Origin: Kushneria konosiri
GTDB taxonomy: Bacteria; Pseudomonadota; Gammaproteobacteria; Pseudomonadales; Halomonadaceae
Direction of reading: 5' to 3'
Assembly: GCF_002155145.1 (NCBI RefSeq)
Contig: NZ_CP021323.1
Location: 1,178,001-1,242,000 of the forward strand
DNA: 64,000 bases
Shown in pieces: positions 1-9,370 of this stretch. The notes below the pieces were generated by a model that saw only the letters and a list, made by a program, of their open reading frames with translations, searched no databases and had not been told where the DNA came from. A program made the translations under genes and the position numbers. Position 1 is the first letter of the stretch; each line of letters starts with the position of its first letter.

Positions 1-1
1 C

Positions 2-862
2 ATTGCCCCGCTGCCCAATGTGCTGCTCGACCCCATCGTGATCGCCGCGCTGACCGAAGATCTCGGCCGCGGCGGGGATATCACCAGTGATGCGCTGATC
101 GAGGTCACTCACACCAGTCGCCTGCAGCTGCGCCCCCGACGCCCCGGCGTGCTGGCCGGCATGGACGTGCTGGCCCGCGTGCTTCATCACGTCGATACCA
201 ACATCCACCTCAAGGTATATCACCGTGACGGTGACGCGCTTGACGCGCTTGAGACCATCGCCACGCTCGAAGGGCCGACCCGGTCGCTGTTGACCGCCGA
301 GCGCACCGCCCTCAATTTCCTGACCCGACTCTCCGGCATCGCCACGCTCACTCGCACCATGGTCGATCAGCTCGAAGGCCGCCCGACAAGGCTTGCCTGC
401 ACGCGCAAGACCACCCCCGGCCTGCGCGCGCTCGAAAAGCGTGCCGTGCGTCTGGGTGGCGGCGTCAATCATCGCCTGGGCCTTGATGACGCCATGCTGA
501 TCAAGGACAACCATATCGCCGCGGTCGGCAGCATTCGCGAGGCGCTGGCGCGGGCCCGGGCACAGCTTGGGCATCTGCGCATGATCGAGCTGGAAGTCGA
601 CACCCTCAAACAGCTTGAAGAAGCCCTCGAGACACCGCCACACGCCATCCTGCTCGACAACATGGGCCTTGAAGACCTGCGCCACGCTGTGACCATGACC
701 CAGGGACGCTGCCTGCTTACGGCTTCCGGCGGCGTCGACGCCCAACACCTGCGCGAGATCGCCGAGACCGGCGTCGACCTGATCGCCGTGGGCGCCCTCA
801 CCCACTCGGCGCCACAGCTGGATATCGGATTGGACACGATTGATCAGGACAGTCCCGATTGA
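2..862 (+). CDS. nadC: Quinolinate phosphoribosyltransferase (carboxylating), 5' end probably outside window
   Basis: Converts quinolinate and PRPP to nicotinate mononucleotide, the last step of de novo NAD synthesis in the cytosol. The product carries the family's N-terminal EDLGRGGDIT segment, the substrate-binding stretch CTRKTTPGLR, the AVRLGGGVNHR loop, LIKDNH and a C-terminal TASGGV phosphate-binding loop. The frame is open to the left edge. The first available start is a GTG at 20 without a ribosome-binding site, and starting there gives a leader about ten residues shorter than in relatives, so the true start probably lies upstream of the window. The family assignment is firm; only the start is uncertain. 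Confidence 0.93.
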   Translation: MAPLPNVLLDPIVIAALTEDLGRGGDITSDALIEVTHTSRLQLRPRRPGVLAGMDVLARVLHHVDTNIHLKVYHRDGDALDALETIATLEGPTRSLLTAERTALNFLTRLSGIATLTRTMVDQLEGRPTRLACTRKTTPGLRALEKRAVRLGGGVNHRLGLDDAMLIKDNHIAAVGSIREALARARAQLGHLRMIELEVDTLKQLEEALETPPHAILLDNMGLEDLRHAVTMTQGRCLLTASGGVDAQHLREIAETGVDLIAVGALTHSAPQLDIGLDTIDQDSPD

Positions 863-950
863 GCCATGACAAAAAGGCACAGAGGCATCTGTACAGGGCC
901 TGCTAGAATGGCGCGTAAATTTGTCGTCACGCTTCTCAAAGGATGAAGAG

Positions 951-2615
951 ATGAGCATCGATCCCCATGCAGGGCAGCAGCCCGACGAGCAACGCCTCGC
1001 CCATCTGCCGCGTCTGGTGTCGCGCTATTACAGCGAGCGTCCCGACGTGTCGGATCCCGCCCAGCAGGTGGCCTTCGGAACCTCCGGCCATCGCGGCTCA
1101 TCGCTGAAAACGAGCTTCAACGAATGGCACATTCTGGCCACCACCCAGGCCATCTGTGATTACCGACAGGAACAGGGCATCACCGGGCCGCTGTTTATCG
1201 GCATGGACACCCATGCGCTGTCGGAGCCGGCCTTTGTCTCCGCCCTTGAAGTGCTGGCCGCCAACCATGTTGAGACCCGCATTGACGCCGGCTGTGAAGA
1301 GACGGGCGGCGAGCCGGGCTATACGCCGACGCCGGCGCTGTCCAACGCCATTCTCAATTACAACCGCGATCGCACCAGCGATCTGGCCGATGGCATCGTG
1401 ATCACGCCGTCGCACAATCCGCCGGTGGATGGTGGCTTCAAGTACAATCCTACCAACGGTGGCCCGGCCGACACCGGCATCACAAAATGGATTCAGGAGC
1501 GCGCCAATGCGCTGCTGTCCAATGATCTCGAAGGCGTGAAGCGCGTCAGCTACGCGCAGGCACTGGCTGCACCGACCACCCAGCGCTTTGACTTCATCGA
1601 CAGCTATGTCTCCGGCCTTGAACAGGTCATCGACATGGCCGCGATCCGCGACTCGGGACTCAAGTTCGGCGTCGATCCGCTGGGCGGGGCCGGCGTGCAC
1701 TACTGGACGCGCATCGCCGAGCGCTATCAGCTGCCGCTGGAAGTGATCTCCACCACCGTGGACCCGACCTTTCGGTTCATGCGCCTGGACTGGGACGGCA
1801 AGATCCGCATGGACTGCTCTTCCCCCTACGCCATGGCCGGTCTGATCGAGAACAAGGACCGCTTTGACGTCTCCTTTGCCTGCGACACCGACCATGACCG
1901 TCACGGCATCGTCGCCCGCTCGACGGGGCTTTTGAATCCCAATCACTATCTGGCCGTGGCGATCGAGTATCTCTTTACCCACCGTCCGCAGTGGAGTGAC
2001 CAGGCGGCCATCGGCAAGACGCTGGTGTCATCGTCGATGATTGACCGCGTTGCCGAGGGCATCGGCAAGCCCGTGGTCGAGGTGCCGGTCGGCTTCAAGT
2101 GGTTCGTGGATGGTCTGATGGACGGCAGCCTCGGCTTTGGCGGTGAAGAATCCGCCGGTGCCTCGTTTCTGACCTTTGACGGCAAGCCCTGGTCGACCGA
2201 CAAGGACGGCATCATTCTGGGCCTTCTGGCCGCCGAAATGACTGCCGTGACCGGCAAGGACCCGGGCGAGCGCTATCAGGCGCTGACCGAGCGCTTTGGC
2301 GCGCCGGTCTATGCCCGAGTGGACGCTCCGGCCGATCGCGACCAGAAGGCCCGTCTGGGCAAGCTCTCCCCCGAGCAGGTCACGGCTTCCGAGCTGGCCG
2401 GTCATGCCATCACCCGCAAGCTCACCGAAGCCCCCGGCAACGGCGCGGCCATCGGCGGGCTCAAGGTGGAAACCGAGGCGGGCTGGTTTGCGGCACGTCC
2501 TTCGGGCACCGAAGACGTCTACAAGATCTACGCCGAAAGCTTTGAAGGCGAAGATCACCTGAAGCGCATTCAGGAAGAAGCCAAGGCGCTGGTGGACGGC
2601 GTGCTCAAGGGCTGA
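951..2615 (+). CDS. pgm: Phosphoglucomutase, alpha-D-glucose specific
   Basis: Interconverts glucose-1-phosphate and glucose-6-phosphate, linking glycolysis to glycogen, trehalose and UDP-glucose synthesis. The 554-residue product aligns end to end with E. coli Pgm (546 residues): [10 protein letters not shown] near residue 45, the active-site serine loop TPSHNPP, the metal-binding DTDHDRHG, the sugar-binding [10 protein letters not shown] and the phosphate-binding [10 protein letters not shown] near the C terminus. The ATG at 951 was chosen over an in-frame TTG at 921 because a purine-rich AAAGGATGAAGAG lies just upstream and the resulting N terminus matches E. coli. It is monocistronic, followed by a hairpin terminator. 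UDP-glucose and compatible-solute pathways are likely users of its product (inference). Confidence 0.97.
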   Translation: MSIDPHAGQQPDEQRLAHLPRLVSRYYSERPDVSDPAQQVAFGTSGHRGSSLKTSFNEWHILATTQAICDYRQEQGITGPLFIGMDTHALSEPAFVSALEVLAANHVETRIDAGCEETGGEPGYTPTPALSNAILNYNRDRTSDLADGIVITPSHNPPVDGGFKYNPTNGGPADTGITKWIQERANALLSNDLEGVKRVSYAQALAAPTTQRFDFIDSYVSGLEQVIDMAAIRDSGLKFGVDPLGGAGVHYWTRIAERYQLPLEVISTTVDPTFRFMRLDWDGKIRMDCSSPYAMAGLIENKDRFDVSFACDTDHDRHGIVARSTGLLNPNHYLAVAIEYLFTHRPQWSDQAAIGKTLVSSSMIDRVAEGIGKPVVEVPVGFKWFVDGLMDGSLGFGGEESAGASFLTFDGKPWSTDKDGIILGLLAAEMTAVTGKDPGERYQALTERFGAPVYARVDAPADRDQKARLGKLSPEQVTASELAGHAITRKLTEAPGNGAAIGGLKVETEAGWFAARPSGTEDVYKIYAESFEGEDHLKRIQEEAKALVDGVLKG

Positions 2616-2639
2616 TACCCCTGCGGCAAACCCCATGAG

Positions 2640-2669
2640 AAAGGCCGGCGATTGCCGGCCTTTCTTGTC
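2640..2669. terminator. Hairpin terminator between pgm and the flavin reductase gene
   Basis: A perfect 10-bp stem AAAGGCCGGC / GCCGGCCTTT with a GATT loop is followed by a T-rich CTTGTCT. It lies between two convergent genes and could stop transcription from both sides. Confidence 0.75.
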
Positions 2670-2689
2670 TTCATGGTGTTCGATCCGAG

Positions 2690-3322
2690 TTACTGACCGG
2701 AGTTGTCCGGCCGTTCCATATCAAAGCGCACGCCATCATTGATGGTGTAGTAGGTGGTCGGCCCGCCGGCACGCAGGATCGGCTCGGCCAGCGCGGTCTG
2801 ATAGATGCCCTCTTCCAGCAGATGCTGATCGATATGCACCCCCACGACCTCGCCCAGCACCAGCCAGTTATCAAGCGTCTCACCGTCGGCGGATTCAAGC
2901 TGGATCAGCTGACTCAGCCGGCATTCAAACGACACCGGCGCTTCCAGAACGCGCGGCACCTTCACCACGTTTGAGGCGGCAGGCGTCAGCCCGGAAAGTG
3001 CAAACTCGTCCACCTCACTGCCCACGCTGGCACTCGAGGTGTTCATTTTCTCGGCCAGTGCGCGCGTGGCCAGATGCCAGCAGAACTCGCCGGTCGCCTC
3101 GATGTTGGCCACGCTGTCCTTCCAGCCGGCGCTGGCAAAACCAATAATCGGCGGCGCGGCACAGAAAGCGTTGAAAAAGCTGTAGGGCGCCAGATTGAGT
3201 CGCCCTTCGCTGTTTTGCGAGGAGACCCAGCCGATCGGGCGCGGAGCGATAATCGCCTTGAAGGGGTCATGCGGCAGGCCGTGACCCTTGCGTGGCTCAT
3301 AGAAGTGGAACTGCTCGGTCAT
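2690..3322 (-). CDS. Flavin reductase-like / FMN-binding split-barrel protein
   Basis: A 210-residue protein of the flavin reductase-like family (FMN-binding split barrel). Members bind FMN and either reduce free flavin for a partner monooxygenase or act on small organic substrates. Recognisable features are the N-terminal HDPFKAIIAPRPIGWVSS segment, in which the arginine-proline turn contacts flavin, followed by LAPYSFFNAFCAAPP and later FECRLSQLIQ. No partner oxygenase is encoded nearby, so substrate and partner cannot be assigned. It lies divergent to mnmE across about 170 bp, and convergent to pgm with a shared terminator. Confidence 0.85.
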   Translation of the reverse strand: MTEQFHFYEPRKGHGLPHDPFKAIIAPRPIGWVSSQNSEGRLNLAPYSFFNAFCAAPPIIGFASAGWKDSVANIEATGEFCWHLATRALAEKMNTSSASVGSEVDEFALSGLTPAASNVVKVPRVLEAPVSFECRLSQLIQLESADGETLDNWLVLGEVVGVHIDQHLLEEGIYQTALAEPILRAGGPTTYYTINDGVRFDMERPDNSGQ

Positions 3323-3492
3323 GAACGCTCTCCGGTGTTGCGGTATCGATTAGTCTGCGAACCACTATAGCAACGACCGACCCTGTTCACCGGTACGATC
3401 GACCCGCGCTTGCAGCGTTTGATGCCAGCGCCGACAATCGTTGCCCTATCATTCATGCCGCCCTTGCCGGCCCTTGACCCTTCGGAACTTGC

Positions 3493-4854
3493 ATGCTCGA
3501 TCAGGACACCATCAGTGCGCTGGCCACGCCGCCCGGGCGCGGCGGCGTCGGCATCATCCGCCTCTCCGGCGCCAGAACTGCCGAGATCGCCCGCGCCATG
3601 CTCGGCTTCGAGCCCGAGCCCCGACGTGCCCACTACGGCCCCTTTCTGGGCGATGACGGCCAGGTACTCGATGAGGGCATCGCACTGTGGTTCCCCGGTC
3701 CTCATTCGTTCACCGGTGAGGACGTGCTGGAGCTTCAGGGCCACGGCGGCCCGGTCATCATGGACTGGCTGCTGGAGCGCACCGTCGCGCTGGGTGCCCG
3801 GCTGGCGCGGCCGGGTGAGTTCTCGGAGCGCGCCTTTTTGAACGACAAGCTCGATCTGGCCCAGGCCGAGGCGATCGCGGATCTGATCGAGGCCAGCTCC
3901 CGCGCCGCGGCCGAAAACGCCCTGCATTCGCTGCAGGGCGAATTTTCGACCCGGGTACAGGCACTGGTTCAGCGCCTCATCGAGCTTCGCATCTTTGTCG
4001 AGGCGGCCATCGACTTCCCCGAGGAAGAGATCGACTTTCTCGGCGACGGTCGGGTGGCCGAAATGCTGGCCGGCGTGCGGGAGAGCCTTGCCGAGGTACG
4101 CGCCAGCGCCGCTCAGGGCGCGCTGATGCGTGAAGGGATGAGCGTGGTGATCGCCGGGCGTCCCAATGCGGGAAAATCGAGCCTTTTGAACGCCCTGACC
4201 GAGCAGGAAACCGCGATCGTCACCGATATAGCCGGCACCACTCGAGACGTGCTGCGCGAGCATATCCATCTTGACGGCATGCCGCTGCACATCATCGACA
4301 CCGCCGGGCTGCGCGATACGCCGGACGCGGTGGAAAAAATCGGCGTGCAGCGTGCCTGGGCGGAGATCGAAAAGGCCGACCGCGTACTGCTCATGGTCGA
4401 CAGCCGCGAAAGCGGTGAACTCGACCCGATGGCGATCTGGCCCGAATTTGTCGAGCGCCTGCCGGACCCCTCAAAGCTCACGCTGGTGCGCAACAAGATC
4501 GATGAGAGCAATGAAACCGACGAACCGAGTCTTGCCAGCACGCCGCCGGTGATTCGCCTGTCCGCCACCACCGGTGCCGGTGTGGATCATCTCAAAACGC
4601 ATCTCAAGGGCGTGATGGGCTTTCAATCGACCAGCGAAGGCCGTTTCTCTGCCCGCCGTCGTCACCTTGACGCGCTGGACCGCGCCGGACAGTCACTCTC
4701 CCACGGTGCCGATCAGCTGGCCGGCGCCGGTGCCGGTGAGCTGCTGGCCGAAGACCTGCGCGCCGCCCAGGACGCGCTCGGCGAGATCACCGGTGAGTTC
4801 ACCGCCGATGAGCTGCTCGGCGAGATCTTTGGTAGTTTCTGCATCGGGAAATAA
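3493..4854 (+). CDS. mnmE: tRNA uridine-5-carboxymethylaminomethyl GTPase MnmE
   Basis: Works with MnmG to build the cmnm5U modification at the wobble position of tRNAs reading split codon boxes. The 453-residue protein has an N-terminal folate-binding domain (about 1-120), a helical domain interrupted by a Ras-like G domain (P-loop GRPNAGKS at 222-229, then TDIAGTTRD and DTAGLRDT), and the invariant C-terminal CIGK whose cysteine is required for modification. Length and ends match the family. In Pseudomonas mnmE is directly upstream of mnmG near the origin; here about 28 kb separates them. It is followed after about 90 bp by a PhzF-family gene. Confidence 0.97.
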   Translation: MLDQDTISALATPPGRGGVGIIRLSGARTAEIARAMLGFEPEPRRAHYGPFLGDDGQVLDEGIALWFPGPHSFTGEDVLELQGHGGPVIMDWLLERTVALGARLARPGEFSERAFLNDKLDLAQAEAIADLIEASSRAAAENALHSLQGEFSTRVQALVQRLIELRIFVEAAIDFPEEEIDFLGDGRVAEMLAGVRESLAEVRASAAQGALMREGMSVVIAGRPNAGKSSLLNALTEQETAIVTDIAGTTRDVLREHIHLDGMPLHIIDTAGLRDTPDAVEKIGVQRAWAEIEKADRVLLMVDSRESGELDPMAIWPEFVERLPDPSKLTLVRNKIDESNETDEPSLASTPPVIRLSATTGAGVDHLKTHLKGVMGFQSTSEGRFSARRRHLDALDRAGQSLSHGADQLAGAGAGELLAEDLRAAQDALGEITGEFTADELLGEIFGSFCIGK

Positions 4855-4943
4855 GCGCCGCTGCAGGCCAGCGGTCAAGGGGTTTATCAGCCACAGGTCA
4901 TATTGTGCTCGGGGAGACTGCCCCGCACTCAAGGAATGCTGTC

Positions 4944-5840
4944 ATGCCACTTCACGACGTGATCGACCCGCAGGCGTCTTCCATCGACTACCTTCTGCTC
5001 GATGTCTTTACCTCGTCTCCCTTCCAGGGCAACCCGCTGGCCGTGTTCCCGGAGGCTGGCGCTCTGAGCGAGCGCACCATGCAGCGTATTGCCCGGGAGC
5101 TCAATCTGTCGGAGACGGTGTTCATGACGGCGACCGCCATGCCGGGCGTGTTCGAGCTGCGCATCTTTACTCCCCATCAGGAACTGCCCTTTGCAGGCCA
5201 CCCCACCATCGGCGCGGCCTGGCTTTTACGCGAGATCGGCTGGCACGATGATCAGACCCCGCTGGTCCTGCGTGAGCGGGCAGGTGAGGTGCCCATCCGC
5301 TTTGACGGTGAGCATGCCTGGCTCAGCACGCCCAATGCCCTGAGCGTGACACCGAGCCCGCTGTCCCGCGCAGACGCCGCGGCCCTTTTGGGACTCTCGC
5401 CGGAAACGCTGGTCGATGAGCCGGTAATCGGCACCACCTGCGGCTCGCCCTTTCACCTGATCGGACTGTCCTGCGTTGACGCCCTGGCCGGGGCACACGC
5501 CACCCCCGCCCTGCTATCAGCCCCCCTGAAGGGCGAACACGGTGCCAATGTCTATCTCTACGTCGAGACAGGTGAACGCCACCTGCGCACGCGCAAGCTG
5601 CGCATCACGGATCAGGTGGTGGAAGACCCGGCCACCGGCAGTGCGGCTGCGCCGCTGGCCGGCTATCTGGCGCAGCGCTCATCAGAGTGCGGGACGCTTG
5701 AATACATGATCGAACAGGGGATCGAAATGGGCCGCCCCAGCCGTATCGGGGTGCTGGTCGACAAGACCGACCAGCAGATCACGGCCATCCACGTGGGTGG
5801 CACGGCCGTGGTCATTGGTGAAGGGCGACTTCGCCTCTAG
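4944..5840 (+). CDS. PhzF-family isomerase/epimerase
   Basis: A 298-residue member of the PhzF superfamily, which share the diaminopimelate-epimerase fold and isomerise small metabolites; phenazine PhzF is one specialised member. Diagnostic segments are LDVFTSSPFQGNPLAVF near the N terminus, the NLSETVF stretch with the catalytic glutamate at about residue 57, FAGHPTIGAAW, and DPATGSAAAPLAGYL in the second half. The ATG at 4944 has an AAGGA 8 bases upstream, so the longer in-frame GTG at 4905 was not used. No phenazine genes are present, so the real substrate is unknown. It converges with the MFS gene, leaving only 13 bp between the stop codons. Confidence 0.88.
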   Translation: MPLHDVIDPQASSIDYLLLDVFTSSPFQGNPLAVFPEAGALSERTMQRIARELNLSETVFMTATAMPGVFELRIFTPHQELPFAGHPTIGAAWLLREIGWHDDQTPLVLRERAGEVPIRFDGEHAWLSTPNALSVTPSPLSRADAAALLGLSPETLVDEPVIGTTCGSPFHLIGLSCVDALAGAHATPALLSAPLKGEHGANVYLYVETGERHLRTRKLRITDQVVEDPATGSAAAPLAGYLAQRSSECGTLEYMIEQGIEMGRPSRIGVLVDKTDQQITAIHVGGTAVVIGEGRLRL

Positions 5841-5853
5841 CAGCGTCTGCCTT

Positions 5854-7023
5854 TTACGTCATTCGGGCCTGGCGCTCCTGACGCCGTGCCAGGCTCCAGA
5901 TGACAAGGCCCCCCAGCGCCAGCAGCGCACCCACCACGCCGGTTGAGCGAAAGCCAAAGCCCAGCGCCAGTGCCAGCCCGGCAAGCCAGGGGCCAAGGGC
6001 ATTGGCCATGTTGAAGGCCACGTGATTAAGCGCCGCCGCCATGTTCTGCGCCTCACCGGCCACATCCATCAGCCGGGTCTGCAGGATGGTGCCAAGCGCC
6101 CCACCGATGCCGATACAAAAGACATCAAGACTGACCAGCCAGGGGTTACCTGCCACCAGCGGGAAGACGCCCAGCGCCACCGCACTCCAGATCAAAAGCC
6201 CTCCGGCCGTAGGCATCAGTGCACGATCGGCAAAACGCGGCACGACAATGTTGCCGATCGTCATGCCGAGACCGAACACGGCCAGTACCAGCGGAATGGT
6301 GGCCGACGACATCTGCGTCACGCTGTCCAGCGTCGAGGTCAGATAGGTATAGACCGAGAACATGCCGCCAAAACCGACCGCACCGATGGCCAGCGTCAGC
6401 AGCACGGCGCGGTTTTTCAGCGCACGAAGCTCGCCCTTCGCGCTGCGCTCGCTGGCCACTCCGGTTTTGGGGGCAAACAGGGCAATCATGACCACGGTCA
6501 ACAGTGCCAGAGTGGTCACCAGCCAGTAGCCCCAGCGCCAGCCCACGGCATTGCCCAGCCAGGTCGCCATCGGCACGCCAACGATGGTCGCTACCGTCAG
6601 CCCCAGCATCACCATGCCAACGGCCCGCGTGCGCTTGCCACTGGTCACGACCGACGCCGCCATCAGCGCCGCCAGCCCGAAGTAGGCACCATGCGGCAGA
6701 CCGCTGAAAAATCGGAACAGCACCAGCGAGCCGTAGCTTGAAGCCAGCGCACTCATGCCGTTGCCAAGCGCAAACAGGCCCATGAGAATCAACAACAGCC
6801 ATTTGCGATCAATCCGCGCCGCCAGCACGGTAATGACCGGCGCACCGATCACCACACCCAGCGCATAGGCGCTGATGATATGACTGGCCGTGGACGCATC
6901 GATCTGCATGTCGTGCTGAATAAAGGGCAGCAGACTCATGGTGGCAAATTCGGTCGTGCCGATGGCAAAGCCACCGGTCGCCAGCGCCAGAAGAACAAGC
7001 AGGGGATGGGTATGACGAACCAT
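5854..7023 (-). CDS. MFS drug/sugar efflux transporter (AraJ/YdhP-like)
   Basis: A 389-residue inner-membrane protein of the major facilitator superfamily (DHA1-like) with about twelve predicted membrane spans. The first span contains GGFAIGTTEFATMSLLPFI, typical of the AraJ/YdhP group; the cytoplasmic loop 2-3 carries ARIDRKWLL and span 5 has the GLTVATIVGVPMATWLG motif-C-like proton-antiport sequence. Such proteins export drugs, arabinosides or purine compounds; the substrate cannot be read from sequence. The ATG at 7023 was chosen because GAGG precedes it and the protein then begins directly before span 1. Longer in-frame starts at 7059 and 7167 add a charged leader unlike family members. 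Divergent from the lipoate ligase gene. Confidence 0.85.
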   Translation of the reverse strand: MVRHTHPLLVLLALATGGFAIGTTEFATMSLLPFIQHDMQIDASTASHIISAYALGVVIGAPVITVLAARIDRKWLLLILMGLFALGNGMSALASSYGSLVLFRFFSGLPHGAYFGLAALMAASVVTSGKRTRAVGMVMLGLTVATIVGVPMATWLGNAVGWRWGYWLVTTLALLTVVMIALFAPKTGVASERSAKGELRALKNRAVLLTLAIGAVGFGGMFSVYTYLTSTLDSVTQMSSATIPLVLAVFGLGMTIGNIVVPRFADRALMPTAGGLLIWSAVALGVFPLVAGNPWLVSLDVFCIGIGGALGTILQTRLMDVAGEAQNMAAALNHVAFNMANALGPWLAGLALALGFGFRSTGVVGALLALGGLVIWSLARRQERQARMT

Positions 7024-7191
7024 GACGCCTCGCACTTTAAAGGAAAAACCAATACTCATCGCACGCACCCCGAACGGGATCGTGCCATGGGGCATCGTGT
7101 GTGGAACAGGGAGTCGAATCCAGTGATCGCGGTCCGCGGGTCGCGACCGGCTATACTGCTGAAACATTAAACCGGACCGGGATTTTAGACT

Positions 7192-8253
7192 ATGGTCGAA
7201 GTGTCACGCCACGGCGAATACAAGGTACCCGGCGGCAAGCTGCTGGTGGCCGACGTTACCGTCAACCAGGGGCGACTCTCTTGCGTTCGACTGTCGGGAG
7301 ATTTCTTTCTTGAGCCCGACGACGCGCTCGAGGCCATCAATCAGGCCCTGACCGGCGCCAGTATCGCCATGAGCACGGCAGACCTCACCGAGCGGATACA
7401 GCAGGCGCTGCCTGAAGGCACCGTCATGGTAGGCCTGTCGGTGCCTGCAGTAGCCACGGTCATTCGTCGGGCGCTGGCCGGGGCCTCCGACTGGCAGGAA
7501 CACACCTTCAGTCTGATTCATCGCCCACCGGAAGCCCCCACGCTGCACATGGCACTCGATGAAGTGCTGACCCGGGAAGTTGCCGAAGGCCGACGCGGGC
7601 CAACACTACGCGTCTGGGAGTGGGACCGCCCGGCCGTGATCATCGGCAGCTTTCAGTCGCTGGCCAACGAAGTCGACATGGACGCGGCCCGAGCGCTCAA
7701 CATTGAGGTGGTACGCCGTATCAGTGGCGGCGGCGCGATGTTCGTCGAGCCCGGCAATACCATCACCTGGTCGCTGATCGTACCGGAGACACTGGTCGAG
7801 GGCCTGTCGTTCGTTGAAAGCTACGCCTTTCTTGACGAGTGGGTCATTCAGGCACTGGGCGACATGGGCATCCGCGCCTGGTATGTGCCGATCAATGACA
7901 TTACCTCCGAGGGCGGCAAGCTGGCCGGCGCCGCGCAAAAACGCCTGAATGGGGCGGTGCTGCACCACGTCACCATGGCCTATGACATCGACGCCGAGCG
8001 CATGATGAAGGTACTGCGCATCGGCCGCGAAAAACTCTCCGACAAGGGCATTGCCAGCGCCGGCAAGCGGGTCGATCCGCTGAGAAGCCAGACCGGGCTG
8101 TCGCGCGAGACCATCATCGAGCGCATGGCGGCCTCCTTTGGCGACCGCTTTACGCTGATTCCCGATGATGTTCGCCCTGACGAGATGACCACCGCGCAGG
8201 CGCTGGCCGAGTCGAAGTTCCAGAGTGAGACGTGGCTGGCCCGCGTGCCGTAG
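7192..8253 (+). CDS. Lipoate-protein ligase A family protein with N-terminal accessory domain
   Basis: Attaches lipoate (or a related acyl group) to lipoyl domains of 2-oxoacid dehydrogenases or GcvH. Residues 1-95 form a small domain with HGEYKVPGGKLL and GDFFLEPDDALEAIN that reads like the accessory (LplB/C-terminal) domain of lipoate ligases. Residues about 103-350 form the catalytic biotin/lipoate-transferase domain with RRISGGGAMF at 175-184 and the catalytic-lysine segment GGKLAGAAQKR at 241-251. In E. coli LplA the accessory domain is C-terminal, so the order is reversed here. A TATACT hexamer at 7152 may be the -10 element. It could instead be an octanoyltransferase; no lipA or lipB lies nearby. 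Confidence 0.83.
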   Translation: MVEVSRHGEYKVPGGKLLVADVTVNQGRLSCVRLSGDFFLEPDDALEAINQALTGASIAMSTADLTERIQQALPEGTVMVGLSVPAVATVIRRALAGASDWQEHTFSLIHRPPEAPTLHMALDEVLTREVAEGRRGPTLRVWEWDRPAVIIGSFQSLANEVDMDAARALNIEVVRRISGGGAMFVEPGNTITWSLIVPETLVEGLSFVESYAFLDEWVIQALGDMGIRAWYVPINDITSEGGKLAGAAQKRLNGAVLHHVTMAYDIDAERMMKVLRIGREKLSDKGIASAGKRVDPLRSQTGLSRETIIERMAASFGDRFTLIPDDVRPDEMTTAQALAESKFQSETWLARVP

Positions 8254-8311
8254 GCCGAAGGGTCGATAAAAACGATGCGTCGTCAGCCAGGGATCGCCCG
8301 TCGAAAACCAG

Positions 8312-9205
8312 TCAGTCAAAAACAATGTCGGCAGCCTTGTGCTCGGCCTTGTGCTCCGGCTCGACGTGGATGGTAATGCGCACCTCGCCCAGCGCCTGAC
8401 GAAGGCCGGCCTCGATGCGGTCGCAGATTTCGTGCGCATGAAACACCGTGGTGTCCCCGGGCACCACGAGATGAAAGTCGACGAAAGTGGCGCGCCCGGC
8501 ATGGCGTGTGCGTACATCATGCGCCTCGACGGCGCCCTCCCCGGTCACGGTAATGACGTGATGAATCAGCTCCAGGGTGTCAGGCGGGACGGCTTCATCC
8601 ATCAATCCGCTCAGGGATTCCCGGATCACCTTGGCACCCGACCAGAGAATGTTGACCGCCACGATGATCGCGACCAGTGGATCGAGCATCCACCAGCCCG
8701 TTGTCATGGCCAGCACGACCCCCACAACGACGCCGGCCGAGGTCACCACATCGGTAAAAAGATGACGCCCGTCGGCGACCAGCGCCGGCGAGCGCTCGCG
8801 CCGACCGATGCGAATCAGCACGCGCGACCAGACGGCATTGATCACGGTGGCCACCAGACTGATGACAATGCCCATCAGCGGCAGCTCGAGCGGCTGCGGG
8901 TCCATGATGCCGGTGAAGGCCTCGCGCAGGATCAAAAGTGCGGCGATGATGATCATCACCCCTTCCAGTACGGCGCTGAAAAACTCGGCCTTGTGATGGC
9001 CGTAGGGATGATTGTCATCGGCCGGCATGGCGGCGACCCGAATGGCGATCAGCGCCGCCACGGCCGTCACCACGTTGACCATGCTTTCGAGGGCATCCGA
9101 CAGCAGCGCCACGGAGCCGGTCAGTGCGTAGGCCAGTGTCTTGAGCCCGAGCACGGCAAAGCCCACCAGCAGGCTGCCCCAGGCAAGTTTCATCGTGGTC
9201 GACAA
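8312..9205 (-). CDS. Cation diffusion facilitator (CDF) metal exporter
   Basis: A 297-residue inner-membrane metal/H+ antiporter of the CDF family, exporting divalent cations such as Zn2+, Fe2+ or Co2+. It has six predicted membrane spans: span 2 has SDALESMVN, span 5 has HLFTDVVTS with the His and Asp expected of metal site A, and the loop between spans 2 and 3 has HPYGHHKAEF. A cytoplasmic C-terminal domain (about 205-297) carries DFHLVVPGDTTVFHAHEICD and HVEPEH, the dimer-interface metal ligands. The HxxxD pattern in span 5 fits Zn2+/Cd2+ rather than Mn2+, but specificity is an inference. Divergent from mdlA across about 165 bp. Confidence 0.92.
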   Translation of the reverse strand: MSTTMKLAWGSLLVGFAVLGLKTLAYALTGSVALLSDALESMVNVVTAVAALIAIRVAAMPADDNHPYGHHKAEFFSAVLEGVMIIIAALLILREAFTGIMDPQPLELPLMGIVISLVATVINAVWSRVLIRIGRRERSPALVADGRHLFTDVVTSAGVVVGVVLAMTTGWWMLDPLVAIIVAVNILWSGAKVIRESLSGLMDEAVPPDTLELIHHVITVTGEGAVEAHDVRTRHAGRATFVDFHLVVPGDTTVFHAHEICDRIEAGLRQALGEVRITIHVEPEHKAEHKAADIVFD

Positions 9206-9370
9206 GACCCTATCCTCATGGTGTTGAGCGCCATAGCCTAATCATCGCCGACGGTACGGACAACGTGAATTCCTGATCGCGATGCATTGTTGGGCCGCCC
9301 GAAGAGGCCGCCCTTTGTTACACTGATATTCTGCCCCATCCCGTTCACCCTTCTGATTCGACTCAAACCC

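Noticed and set aside
5052-5840. Phenazine biosynthesis role for the PhzF-family gene
   Set aside because: No other phz genes are present; PhzF-family members are common outside phenazine producers.
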